Source: Ifrita kowaldi (taxonomy: Eukaryota; Chordata; Aves; Passeriformes; Cinclosomatidae). From it: a stretch of DNA of 64,000 nt. The notes beneath the pieces are model-generated. The model saw only the letters and a list, made by a program, of their open reading frames with translations. It searched no databases and was not told the origin of the DNA. Location: assembly GCA_013398055.1 (NCBI GenBank), contig VZRS01004414.1, positions 322,330 to 386,329 of the forward strand. The letters run 5' to 3'. A program made the translations under genes and the position numbers. This document shows positions 12,884 through 25,700 of this stretch, piece by piece. Every line of letters begins with the position of its first letter. Positions within the stretch are counted from its first letter, which is position 1.

Positions 12884-14813
12884 ACACCTGGGCAAACTGC
12901 TTCAGGAAGCTGTGATGTTAGAAATGTGAGCTAATTGCACCCATGTACATCTAATTTGTTGCCCTGATGCTTTTCAGCTGTGGTAAATGGACAACTATTT
13001 GAAAACAAATATGTTGTCAGAAGTGAAATATCCTGTGCAAACTACCCATTTTCCCTTAAATCTGACTGTGTTTATTTTGTCTGATGCTGGCTTAGTCTCC
13101 CTGCACCTCACAGAAAATGATTTTAATATTAACTTCTCATAGTAACACACTTCTAAAATGTCTTTCATTTAACTCCTAGAATTATTTATATTATTTGCAA
13201 AGTTGCAGTTTATTCTCCCCTCTTCTTCCCGTTTCTGATTCATGTGATGGAAAATTAAGACTTGGTAAGTTGAGGTTGCGGGTACTTTAATGTTATTACC
13301 TTTTAAGTATGGAATCCCAAAGCAACTCTTTTTTTGAAAGGGAGGAAGCTTTTGTTTCAGCCTTCATTTTGGAGCTATCCTGCATGCTCAGAAGTGGTTG
13401 GGAGGGCAGGGTTTGGACATCTGCCACTGTGCTTGCTCCTCAGCAGAAGGCTGTGCGCAACCCTTTCCCCAGGTTGCACTCCTGTGCACAGATGGAGTGA
13501 GGGAGATGGGACAGTAGTGTCTTACCACTAGCTGATGTCACAACAAGCAGTCTCAAAACATCTCTGTGCATCTTTTTTTTTTCTATTTTGATGCATGCCA
13601 GCATCTTTTTAGCAGAAGAAAATGGACTTACGCAAACATACGCCAAGAGCAGGAAGGGAAGGCTATTTGATCAGGAAGTATGAAATGGGCTTGTCTTTAA
13701 CAGTTGGTTTTCTCTCTCTGTGCTAGTGGAACAAGATTTATAACAGTGATTAGTAATCGCAAAGGTCACCCAAACCATTTAAAATTCATATCTTTAGAGA
13801 GAAGCATCTGTAAAGGAACATATGAAGAGGAAAGAGGCAATTGTGAGCCTGAGCTAGGCAGTGCTGGCATGTTCTTCCTTTTTAGCAAACTGGTACGTGC
13901 AAGTTAGGTGCATTGCCACTTGTCAGCCCTGTCTCTCAGCATTTCCATATAAGCCTGTTAACTGGATTGGGCTGGATTTAAGAAAGAGCGCATTCCTAAT
14001 CTTGATGAGCTCAAGTGGCTTTTATGGAGGGTGCTGTGCATGGGCACAAGGGCTTAGTGTTCCTTGCCATCATGTGAGTCACTAAATGCGTTACAGGTTT
14101 TGCTGTGACACACACAGCGCCAGGAGTGGCAGAAGCCAACTGAGGTTCTAGATAACCTCCTGCTTCTAATGATGGAGCTTTTAGAACTTTTGCCTACCAC
14201 GCCTCTGAGTGTGGCAAATGAAGGCATGACAACAAGTGGCTTTTATTTAAAGTCAGTCATTGTTTAGGTGGAACTTGAGGAAAAACATGCCTGATTTGAA
14301 TGGTGCTCCTCTGTGCAAAGGCTTTGGAAATGAAATAACTTGACCTTTCTTAATAGCACACCTGTGTTTGAGATCCAGCTGCTAATGCCACTGGACTGAG
14401 CTGCACAGTTAGAGGATTTCTGGGGGAGGGAAGAGTTTAAGTATGCTGATCAGAGCTCAGTGGAAATGTTTTTGTCATATCACAGGGGGAAACACGGACT
14501 GCCAGCCTCCTGGGACTGGAGTGAGCCTTCACCTTGGTCCAGTGGGCCTATGGGATTCTCTGCAACTGAGAGTTTTTCACAGTAAAATGGAACACACTGT
14601 CCTTTGGGGTTAATAAAATGTGCACATATAAAATTTGGAAATGTTGTATGATAGCAGGAGACGGTCTGACAGCAGTTTCCATATGCTGCCAAGAATGCTG
14701 AGTGTTCGTCTTTTAACCCAGTCACTCCAGGACAGCCGAGCTCTCGCTGTGGTCTGTATGGGTGGTTTGGTGCACAGGGACTAACCTAGTTACTGTGTGC
14801 TTTCAGTCATGAC

Positions 14814-15560
14814 TCATTTCGGTGTGAGAATTTCTGAGTGAGAATTGGGTGTAGTGGCTAAAATGTGCTTGGCCCTGTTTGGTGTTACTTCAGCATCTGC
14901 CTCTTCGGAGGCTGGGTTGGTTTGGAGCTGGGGAGGCTCCTGAAAGAGGCAGAGACCTCTCAAAACATTTGACTTTGTGATTCCTGGGACATCTACCATA
15001 GCTGTAAAGGCAGATGAAGGTGGCGTCCAAGGAAGGACCAAAGGGGATTGATTGCAGGGTGCTCTAAACCTGGGGAGGGAACTTTGATGTGCTATGACAA
15101 ACCTAGGCAGGACATGCTGGGAAGCTCCCTGGCCTAACACTGATTGGAAAACAAGCTGCATTGTTGTGCTCTTAGAGCCTTTTCCCAGGGCCAGGCTTGG
15201 GAGAGCTGTTGGGATGGTGGGGCTGGGAAAAAGGGCTCCCACCCTGTGAGGAGCAGTGGGTGCTGCAGTAATGATTAAGAAGTGGTGGGAGTACAGGGAT
15301 GCCAAGGACTGCAGTAGCAATGCATAATTTTTTTTTTTCATCCTTGTGGCTAGAACAGGACTGTGAATACCAAGGAAGTGCTGTAGGATAAGACGCATGT
15401 TTTTTTGGAAGACCGGGGCGAGAGAAATGAAATGATGCAGTGTGAAATGCTTTGGCAGAGTTGTGTGTAGGAAGATTACATTTTGCTTGTCTGCAGCAAA
15501 CTTGGTGTAGTTAATAGTATTGAATGCTGGTATATGTTTTTTGGGGGGTTTTCTTTTCAT
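14814..15560 (-). other. Unassigned 248-codon open frame, probably non-coding
   Basis: This is the longest uninterrupted frame in the window and lies antisense to PTN inside intron 1. Read as protein it is basic and rich in Ser, Pro, Leu, His, Thr and Ala. It has no signal peptide, no transmembrane segment and no family signature I know. The start context has G at -3, which is only fair. Stop codons are expected about every 21 codons, so a frame this long is mildly unusual in 64 kb but not decisive. It could be a chance frame in a locally GC-richer patch, a relic of an unrecognised mobile element, or part of an antisense transcript. I do not assign a function. Confidence 0.12.
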
Positions 15561-18500
15561 CTCTTTTAAGCAATGTATTTACCACATAAAGGGAAACAAA
15601 ATGTTATTTATGTATGTAGTAACTTCCAGGGAATGGGGAGGAGCCCAGGGCAGTTTGCAGTTGACACAGATTTATTTATTCCTGTCTGAAAAATCAGTTC
15701 CTGAGATGCTGTGGGACAGTCCCTAAGCAGGTGTGTGATTGGGCTTTCATGAAATTCCTGCTTCTTGTGTCATACTGTCCATTCAGAAGATTTCAGGACA
15801 TCTTTAAAAGCTGGTCACGATCTGGGCCCACTTCTGATTGTTCTCTTCTGTTCTCTTTGCTATTCTAACTACTTTCAATTTGCAGTTCCTGAGCCTTGAG
15901 GAGAAATCCCATCACAAATTGTGCGGAGTCTCTGGATCTTTTACTGAATACAGAATTGAGGCTTTCTTTTGCTCTTCATAGGGAAAAAGGAGAAAAAACC
16001 TATTGCTGAAAACATACTGGGTTAAAAAGACAAGAGATGAAATAAATACACCTCATGGTCCCTTGGATGTAAGGACGAGTGGGTGTAGTATCAGCCTGCA
16101 AGGGAGATCAGAGGCAGAGCTCCTTCAAAGACTTTTCTCCAGGCATGAGCTGGCTGGTCTGAAAGTTTGCAGACTCTTTGAGGAGGTTGATGTTATGGTG
16201 CTCCTCAGAAGCCTGAGTGTTAAACAGCATCCCCTTCTCATTTTCCAGTCACACGGCTGCATAAGATAAAAGCTTCGTCCAACTCCTAAACCTTGGATCG
16301 GTCTTGCAAAATCCAGCCAGCCATTGTGAGTGGGGTTAATTCACACCGTCGCCACAGAAGACAAAATGGACCTTTGAAACAAATGTGGTGGTGGGGGTAA
16401 ACCCATCAATCATGTGAAGGCTGCTTTACAGTAATTCACAACTGCAGCTTTTCTCTTGAGCAAGGGCTGGCCGAGTCCGATCAATCCCTTGGCTCTCAAA
16501 TAGGTCTCAGCAGGCAGTAGCTTGCTCCTTGTGGGTTTGTATGTACATGAAAGCCCACTTTATATTAACTCTGTGGAATAGTATTTTTCCCTCTCTCTAA
16601 ACCCCTTAGCACTAATTCAGTGTAATTATACTCATTGAATATGGTGCTGACAGCCCCACTCCTCCCCCTTTCCTGTCAGGATATTTGCCTAAAAATCACC
16701 AGATGAAGAAAATCCAAAACAACGATGGGATTCTTTGTTCTGGCCTTCCATGTAGGTTTTTATTGTTTTAATGTAACCCGATGGTCATACTTTCAAGTAT
16801 TTTTTTTAAAGCTGAAGACTGAAAATACATTTTAATTCTTTTCCTTTTAAAAATTAATGAAGAATTAGACTTTAGTCTATAAGTAAAATGTTAAATATTG
16901 CAAAAGTCATTACTAACTGAGCATTGGAGCAATTTTTAACAGTCTGAGGCTGCTGAGGACCTCTTTCTACCTTTTTGGAAAGAGGGAAAGACGTCAGGGG
17001 AAGGCAGGGAGCTTCTTTCCACCTGTTCCTTTTTGTGTCTGTCTGTGTCTTAGGGCTGGGTGGCATTTTCCCTGTTGTGTGTCAGTGCTGAAAATAATGA
17101 TGCAAGTGGCTTAGCACAGCATGTTTTGGTCCTTACTATTGCCATATGTATGAATGAAACTTATAGAGTGGAAATATCTGGAAAGCAGTGATTGAAAAGG
17201 ATTTTAGGAGGTCATGGGAAGGAGAAATTGGCAGATGAGCTCTGAATGTAGTGCTGTGAAGAAAAGTCTAAAACCGAATCTTAGGCATAAGCCTGAGAGG
17301 GCCAGACCAGGGCGATGATGGCGATGACAGAGATACCAGGATAAGGCATCCTGTGTTGGTGTCAACACTTTCAAAAGATGCAAAAAATAAAAAAAGAAAG
17401 GAAAGGAAAAACTCTCCAGCAAACTAGTGTCTGGTGAAAGTTTGCTCTGTGGCTTAAAGAGCTTAGTCTGCCTGACAAACTCAAGAAGAACAGATAACCA
17501 CATTATAAATATCTCCTAGGGAAGAAAAATTAAGAGTACTGAAGGCTTCTCTAACTGGCTGGGGAAAGCTATGATAAGAAAAATTCAATTACAAACTAAT
17601 TTACTATATTACAGTGTTGATGGTGGGAGGCAGGATGATAATTTCACAAAAGCTTTCCTTAGAAGGCAGTGGATCCTTCATCTTACAAAGTGTTAATGGC
17701 AAGTGTGGAGTTGTGGATACCAGAAGATTGGTACAAGGAACTAACTTGGGGCTTTTGCATAAGGACATCCATTTTGCCTTGACAGAAGAGTTTTTCTCAG
17801 CTTCTCAGAGGTGAAATGTGGGCAGGTCAGGGAAGCAGAAGCTTGTGTTTTAAAAGATAGCAAATGTGTCCTGCTTTAACAAGTAATTGAGTTCCCTTTT
17901 TAACTGTAATATGCAAATACTGTAATTTAGGTGCCAATTTGCTTCCTACAAAGGCTGTGGCATGTTGCAAGTCACACCTCTTGTGTTGCCCTTTATCATA
18001 TCAATTTGTAACTTGGCTCCTGTAAACCTAGTGAAATAGAGTCAAACATCATGTGAAAAAGTGAGGGAACAGAGAAACATGCATTACAGAAACTGAAAGG
18101 GCCGTGTTGGGAGGTCATTTACCATCAAAATAGAGTTGCTCACTCTTTCCTTTCGAAGCAAATTTTTGTTGGTGGTTGTTTTTTGCATTTTCTTTCTATT
18201 TTTTCTCCTGCTTACCTTTCCTTTGTGGAATGCTAGCTAAGTGCATGCTTTCCTTTCCAATCAAGAGATATTTTCTTGATAGCAGACAGGCAGGCCACGG
18301 CCCTTATTCCTGAAGCCCTGGTCCTTAGGCACAAAAAGTCTCCATCCAAGCGTTGTCTTTCTGTTTTCAAGTCTCACTTGTATGAGGCCCTTTAGAAAGG
18401 TGAATCAGAATGAAGAAAAACATGCATTTTTGAGATAGGTAGATTGTGTTTAGGTGGGGTGGAGGAGGTGTCAGTATTATAGGCTTCCTTTGCTCATGGG

Positions 18501-21500
18501 AGCACCACATGCTTTTCTAGTCATGTGGATAAGCCAGTTCTGTTTCCAGAATCAAGGGAAATGCTGATTTTCCTCTCATTGAGAAGAACGAGAAAGCTTA
18601 GCAGCTTTGAACTCTAGTTCAATTTGAGCTCTGGCTATAGCTATAATAAATTGCTGGCTTTATTTAAGAAGATTCTGAAACATCAAATACCGAACAGGAT
18701 TTTCCCAAATGGGAAAATTTGTTCATTCCTCTCTCTGAGAATATGGAACTGTGCCAGTCCTTAAATTGTGTAATACAACTTGGGTGGGGAGGACAGCAGG
18801 CAAGAAAGCAGAAGTTGCAAGCCTGTGATGTGGAAGGTGGTTATAGACTACATCAGTTTCACAGACCTCAGAGCAGCCCCTGTTGTCTTTGTCCTGCTTT
18901 GTTTTACACAATGATCATTCTCCCCAGTGAGCATTAGGAGCCATTACCTTTTTTGTTTCACCTCTGTGATTAATTTCACCTGTTTTGATGATTGTGTTGA
19001 TGTAGTTGGAACCATCTGGTGATTCAACTTCAAAAGGCTGAAACTTTAGGCTGAGAACTTCGGATAGAAATGCCAGCAATGGGCCAACCTTGGTTCTGTG
19101 GAGCAGCGGGAAAATAATTCTGAATTTCTAGAGCTGATCAGATATTTATTCCTGAGCTTTATGCAGGTAGCTCCTCCTATTGCTGCAAAAAGTATTTTCA
19201 ACAAGTTGTGTTGTTTGGGCGAAGGCGTCTTAATTTTGAACTTTCTTCTGTGAGCAGTTGCCTAGGTAGCAAACTTCCTAGCACAAGAGGGGACTTCTGT
19301 TAAAACAACACACACAGTAAGTGTTACCAGAGCCAGATAACTACAGATAAGCAGGCATCTTGATGAGATTAGAAGGGCAGCAGTAGATACCACAAACAGA
19401 GGCATATACATTATGAGCTATTCTGATTAGCCCCTATAATCCGTAAAGACACTTTACTGAACTGTGCCTGGTTGAATTGCTCTCTCTCGGGACACTGTGT
19501 TTTGATTTGTGTTGCTGACACAGAAGAACCATCCATGCTACCTTTTGAGTAATTGTGAGCTGCCAAGGCTGAGAGTTCAAAGCCTGGAGCACACTGAATT
19601 GGGCAGCGGCAGCCAGGAGCTGGTGCTCTTGATGAACAGATGGTGACCCAGAAAGCTGTCTGCTCAGCAGTAAGTACTTAATGACATGCAGGTGTCCTTC
19701 ATGTTTGGAGCACTGAAGTTTTTAAATGTACTGTAGGAAGTTTCTTTGAAGACCAAATGGGGCTTCCCACCTCTGTGGAGCCATTTGTGGTGCAATTTGC
19801 TGCTTCCAAAATCTGTCTGCTTAACATAAACAGATGTGCAGCAGAAAGCTGACCTGAACTGCCCTACAGCAGGAATTAAGCATGGATCAACCAGAGATAT
19901 CTTCATTCAAGACAATTCAAAGCCTGAGCCTGAGGCCACCAGAGAGAACAGCCATTTAAAGGGTAACTCCTCACTAAAATACTACTGATATCTGTTCTCA
20001 ACAGTAGCACAAGCTTGTTACACCAGGGCTGTGTGTTTGCTCTGTCTGTGTGGAATAGCATCATCCTATTAACTTCTGCCATGCCCTGAATAAACAGGGA
20101 TTTTTTTAAGAACTAGCAAAACCTTTCCTAAGTGATGTCTTTCTGTTTGCAAGCCAGCTTTGAATAGGCAAAGCTACATGGAGGTGGGGAGAGAGGAAGA
20201 GGTCTGTGGGTCAGAGGCCTGGGGAAGATGAGGCAAGGTGTGAGGATGTGAGGAGCATCACTGGAGGGTTTCTTGGTCTCTTTCCTTTCCCCCTCAGCTG
20301 TGTTGCAGTGCTCTCTGTCCTCAGCCTATGAGCCTGTAGCACTACTCGTGGCTTTTCCATGTTAGCAAAGCTGCTTCTCATGAAGGACAAGGCACGGAGG
20401 GGTAGCAGCAATTCTGCATGGTGCCTTCAGTGCTGGCATCCCTCTGTAGTGAGATGTGCCTTGCTAGCTTTGACAGGCAATGCCTGTGATCTCAGCAAGC
20501 CTTTGTGTGTGTGGAGAGATTGACTCCCCAATAACAGGGAATGAAGGTAAAAACACCACCTCAATAGTAGGCATTCTGCAGGTGAAAAGGAGTGGTACCT
20601 GTGCCTACTTCCGTTTTTGATAGATGTGTTTTGATAGCTGTGGAAGAGAGATTTGGAAGCACTGGAGAATGCCAGCTTTAGTTTCAATTAATTTGTATAT
20701 AAGTTGCCAGTTCTATTTTTATTTATTCAGAAGGCTTTGTGAATATTCTGGGTCCCTCTTACCGTGATTCCCAGGTCGTGTATCCTGTGTGTACTGAAGT
20801 GAATGTTTCTGCTTGCGTGCCTGAATTTCCCTCCCTGAGGAATCCTCAGGGTAGCTCGGGCTGGGGCAGGGTATGAGCCACTATGGAGGGTAATACAGGT
20901 TAACCAAAAGCTGAAGCTTAATTATGAGCTCTGGGTCTGAGCTCACTGGCCAGCAGAGGTGCTAACGTCATTCCCAGGAAGCTTGGCTTGGCATCCAGTT
21001 CACTGAATTAACACTGAATAAAGTTTAATGATTCCTGCCTCTTGGGTGATACCTTTTCACTCAAATGCTAAAAAAAAGGAATTAAATTGTGGCCAAAGGA
21101 TTGGAGGAATGAAAGAGAATCATGCCTGATTAGCTTTCGGAAGGAGGAAAAAGAATCTCACGGTTCAGAATGGTAATCGCTCTGCAAGGGGCAGCTATCT
21201 CCTGGAGTTATCACTTAATCTCTAGGTAGGCTCTCTTCTGAGTCGTACTTAATGGGTAAGCTTTGGACTGGCCTTCACTGAAAAGGAGAATTGCATTATT
21301 ATTTCTCTGTTGGGATAAGGCTGGAAGGCAGTCTTAGGTAAGAATTTGCCTCTTACTGAGATCTGCCCTTGACAGCTTTTCTCCCAAAACCGTCCCCAAG
21401 GCTCCTGCTCACTTCTGCCTGGTGTTTGGTATGCTTGAGATGAATTTTGACTGGTTATTCCGGGAAGTCATCAATTATATAAATATCTTAGTATAATCTA

Positions 21501-22719
21501 TGACACTCTTATCTAATACCTTTGCGAAAGATTCTGGGTTTAGGGAATCACTTGTCACAGCTTGTTGCCTTCTTTCTGTCCCGCTTATCTCTTTTGCAAG
21601 TGGTGCAGGCAAATAAGCTCTTTGGAGCTGCTGCATTTCAGGCTTTCCTTTCTGCCCCTCTCCCTTTCTTTCTGTCACTGGCGTCAGCAAGCTCCCTCAG
21701 CTCTGTGAGACAGCATGAAGGAGCACATTTTCCTTCGTCTGACGTTGGGATATGTGGTGTCATTTGGCTGTGTTTTTAATTATTATTGTTTCACTGTGCA
21801 TGTTTCAGATGATCTGAAAAGAAGGAGCTCTTTGCAGTTGCGGTGAGGTTGTGAGAAATGGGGAAATTGGAGGAACGCACCAGAAAACTGGTGCTATGTC
21901 TGAGTGAATTAAGCTATTACCTCTGAAGTGCTTTACTCCCTAGTGCTAAAAATGGCTTTGGTATTTGATAGATATCACATATGAAGACAAATCAAGCTGT
22001 GTGATGAGGAGGTGATGGGGAGGAAAGGCAGGTGTATGCACTGGGAGAAAAATACTTCTCTTTAAAGTAGGAGATTTGCTGAGGGGAATTTAATCACTAA
22101 AAACACAGCTTTGTTTCTAATTATACTTTTTTCCTTTCCATGAATGGTCCATCCTTCAGATGTTAACTAAAATTTCCTTTCAGGCATTTCTCCCTTCTCC
22201 CCTCAAATTTTTATCCTTTTTCTGGTAATCCTTTCCTGAGAAATTCTATCTTGGGAAGGGGTTGAGGAAACCACCCCTGCTCTCCAAATCAGCATCTTTC
22301 TTGGTGGAATCTGTAGATTTTGCAAGTGAACTATGTTCCCTCACACCTCCTGTGCTTTTCTTTTTCAAATCACATAACTTCCTGCATGAGGTAACCTTTT
22401 CTATCTCAGGCTGTCTCTCTCCCTTGCTTGCTCTGCCTCTGGCTTGCTCTCTGGGTCCCTTGCTCAGTGATGAATGAGTTTCATTCATCTTTCTTTTGGG
22501 GGCTCTGTGAAAAGCTTTAGACTTTGCCTGCTCCCATTTTTTCGCTCAGCTATTCATTTCCATGGCGATGGAGAAAGGAGGGGGGTGGCAGAGTGGGTGG
22601 CAGTGGGGCCAGAGGTCAAGAGTGGCCACTTTCTGAATTAAAGCTTTGAATTCCATTAAAGGTGACACGTTGTAACCTGGAGTAACTCTCCAAGAACTTG
22701 GCTGTCAAAGTCATCAAAG

Positions 22720-22771
22720 CAAAGAGAGAGGGAGGCAGGAGAAAGAGAGAGATCAGAGGAGGAGGAGGAAA
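22720..22771. repeat. Purine-rich (GA/GGA) low-complexity tract
   Basis: Almost uninterrupted A/G on the + strand, with GAGAGAG and GGAGGAGGA units. Confidence 0.6.
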
Positions 22772-25700
22772 CCAAGAGCTTGGAGCTGCTGTCAGGATTA
22801 CATCTGGTGACTTAATATCGGGGTAGTTCATTTGTGTTGCCATACACTGTGCTTCAGTGAGGCCATGCTCCAAAATCTGCATGTGGATGGGGTGTGTGAG
22901 CTAGAGAGGATTCCCCTCATCCTTTGATCAATGAATGTAATCTTCTGATTAAGTAAACAGCCCTTCTCCTCTGAGAAATGGGAGGGGGAAATTGAGTATG
23001 GATAAGAATCTCAGCTACTTTGGCATTTCACTAGGTTATTTTTTCATTTCTTTCAAAGAGGTGCCAGGAGGACTTGGCCCGCAAAGATGAGGGATGTTTT
23101 CTTGGCAGTGTACAAACAGTCCGTGAGTGAAAGTCTGTGTCCCAGAAGACAGCATGCGAAGTAGCAAAGTGTATCAAGCTGTTTCCAAACATCCAAAATT
23201 TAGATGTTTTAAAAACATTAATTTAGGAAACTCACCAATCCCTATATTTAAAAAAAAAATAAAAAGCAAACATGAAACAACAGAAAACTAAACCAAAATA
23301 GAACCTGCTGAATTTTGACATTTGCAGATTTTTTTTTTCTCTGGAGGTTATACAGGGGAGGAATTGGAAAGAGGCACCAGTACCTCATGCCATGTGTGTT
23401 ACATTCTGAGTTCACATCCTGTCTCTAAATGGTCTCATCGTAGCAGTAATCAAGTTGGTGCTAAGATTCCCCTCTTTTCACTTTTGTGACCTGATGAGTC
23501 AGTGGTTCAAAGCAGAATCTTCTGTTAGTTTCCAGGTGTGGGATCTTGCTTCTGATACTATTGAGTATCCGAACTCATTATCCCTCCATCTCCAAGGTTA
23601 TCCATTTCTTCTTGTGCAATGACCTGAGCCTTATGTGAACTAGCAGGAAAAGCTGCTAATTTTGGAGTGGATAAGATTTGTCATCCTTGATATCTTGTGT
23701 CTTCCATAATAAATGAAAATGCAAAAGTTTGGTGCTAAACTCCTTGAGAAACCTGCTTGGAAACCTTGCCTCAGCATTATGTTTCTCAGCTTGTTAAATC
23801 TGTCTAGATCGCAGACTGAGCAATACTGTTCTTGCCAGTCCTGAGTATGCTGCTGTCAAAAACTGTGCTGTGTGATCAGCAACCAAAGTTTGTAAAAGTC
23901 TCTCTGTACTCTGAATCATACATGATATGAAGCCTTCAGCATCCAGGTCAAGTTGGTTTGTCTGGAAAGACTCAGTTCCTTCTCATTCCAGATACTTGAC
24001 ACTTCTTAGAAAGGGTTTTCTTATAATTATGGTTCCTCTGCCTTTTTTGCCATTCACTAGCATCCTTGAGCTTCCCTGTGGGCCTGTAATGAACAGCTTA
24101 ACCTGTTCAAGGTGGAGGAGGATTCTGGGGTTTTTATTTTGCTAGAAAAGTATGGCTTTTATTGCTGGAGGCTGTTAGGCTTCTTTGCTAAAAGTAAACT
24201 GTGACAGACTCTTGCCTGCAGACTTCTGCTGTTGTATTTTTTTATTATTATGCATTCCTTCATATAAAAAAATGCATTTCAGAATCCTATAAAATAATAA
24301 TCTTAATGATTCTGTTTTAGTTTCCAAGTTCGTATTTTCATGGAGTTTTTTCACTGATGTGTGGTATGTAAGACAGTAGTAGCCAGTAATTGGTCAAGTA
24401 ATGTAGCATATTATTTTTTAATCTTAGGCATTTCTTCACTTGTTTAAAAAAGCAATAATGAGGGACTTGTAGCAAAAGGAACACTGGATTTTTCAGACTA
24501 ATTTGCACTAAACCCTGCATCTTTGCAATGGAGTAAAAGTAAGAATTGAGGCTGTACATAGTAACTACAGGAGTTAAAAATGAGGTACTAGGAAAGTTAT
24601 TAGAAAAGTTTTACATTCATGTGCATTTTTTGTTTTTTTGTTCTGGATTTTGGGGCTAGGGAAGATAGGGAAGGAATAGTTTTATTAGCCAGAAATACTC
24701 CAAACTGACAAGCAAAGGCAGAATGGAGGCTTACATTACTGAATGAATGAGAGTCCTGTCAGTCAAATGCGACTCTAGAGATGTTAAAATTCCTCTAATT
24801 AGGGAGAGAATCAGCTGTAATATGCATTATTCCATGCTAAAGGAGAGACTGCTGAGAGAAAGAGCTCTAACTTTGGAGAAATGCTGCAGCTAATAAAGGC
24901 AGCTAAACCAGGCAGGGAGGGAAAGGATGAAAACTGCAACAGCAACCACTGGTTCAGAGGTATGCAAACTCTGAGGGGACAGCAGAAATAGGCCAGAGAC
25001 AAAGTGAATGGAGAATAAAGGCATAGGAGGCCTTTTTACATGAGAGGTAGAAGGAAGCAGTGCAGGGACTGAAAGTGGAGAGTTTCTTTGTTAATAAGGA
25101 AGATATTGGCCTACTTTAGCACACTCAGACTGTTTGGCAGCACATGAATAGGAGGGGAGCCGCTATCATGTTTGTAATTGTGGCATTTGATGGGAGATCT
25201 CCCTTTATCTGCAGGATGGCAAGTTTGATGCAGCATTATCTCACAGAAAGGGTGCTGTGAGCTGCCTCAGGAGTTGCACCGGTACCAAGTGTGCTGACCG
25301 GTGAACCAGGGCTATTCTCTTTTTCCTCTTAAGAGATTTGTCTCCTTTTTTAATCTGCTTTTGTTGGTGAGATGCTTGTTTGAAACAAATCTGCTCCAGC
25401 AGGATTTTCAGTTCTGTTATTCCCCTATTCCACTCACCTGAAACAAACAAAAAATTAGGATGATCGAGAGAAAGCATAGAAGTTTGATTTGCTGCAGAGA
25501 CTTGATTTATCTATTCTGCTATCTTTGATCCTCCTTTTCCAGGTACACTTTCCTTCATGAGACAGTCTCATAGTTTCACCCTCAAGGGTGTTGCCTTGCT
25601 CAGTCTTACTCAGTTTCTTTGTGTTTTCATATCTGCTTGGAATACATTCTTCCCTTCTCTGTAGCAAACCCACTTGTTAATGTTGGCTCTGCCTTGAAGA

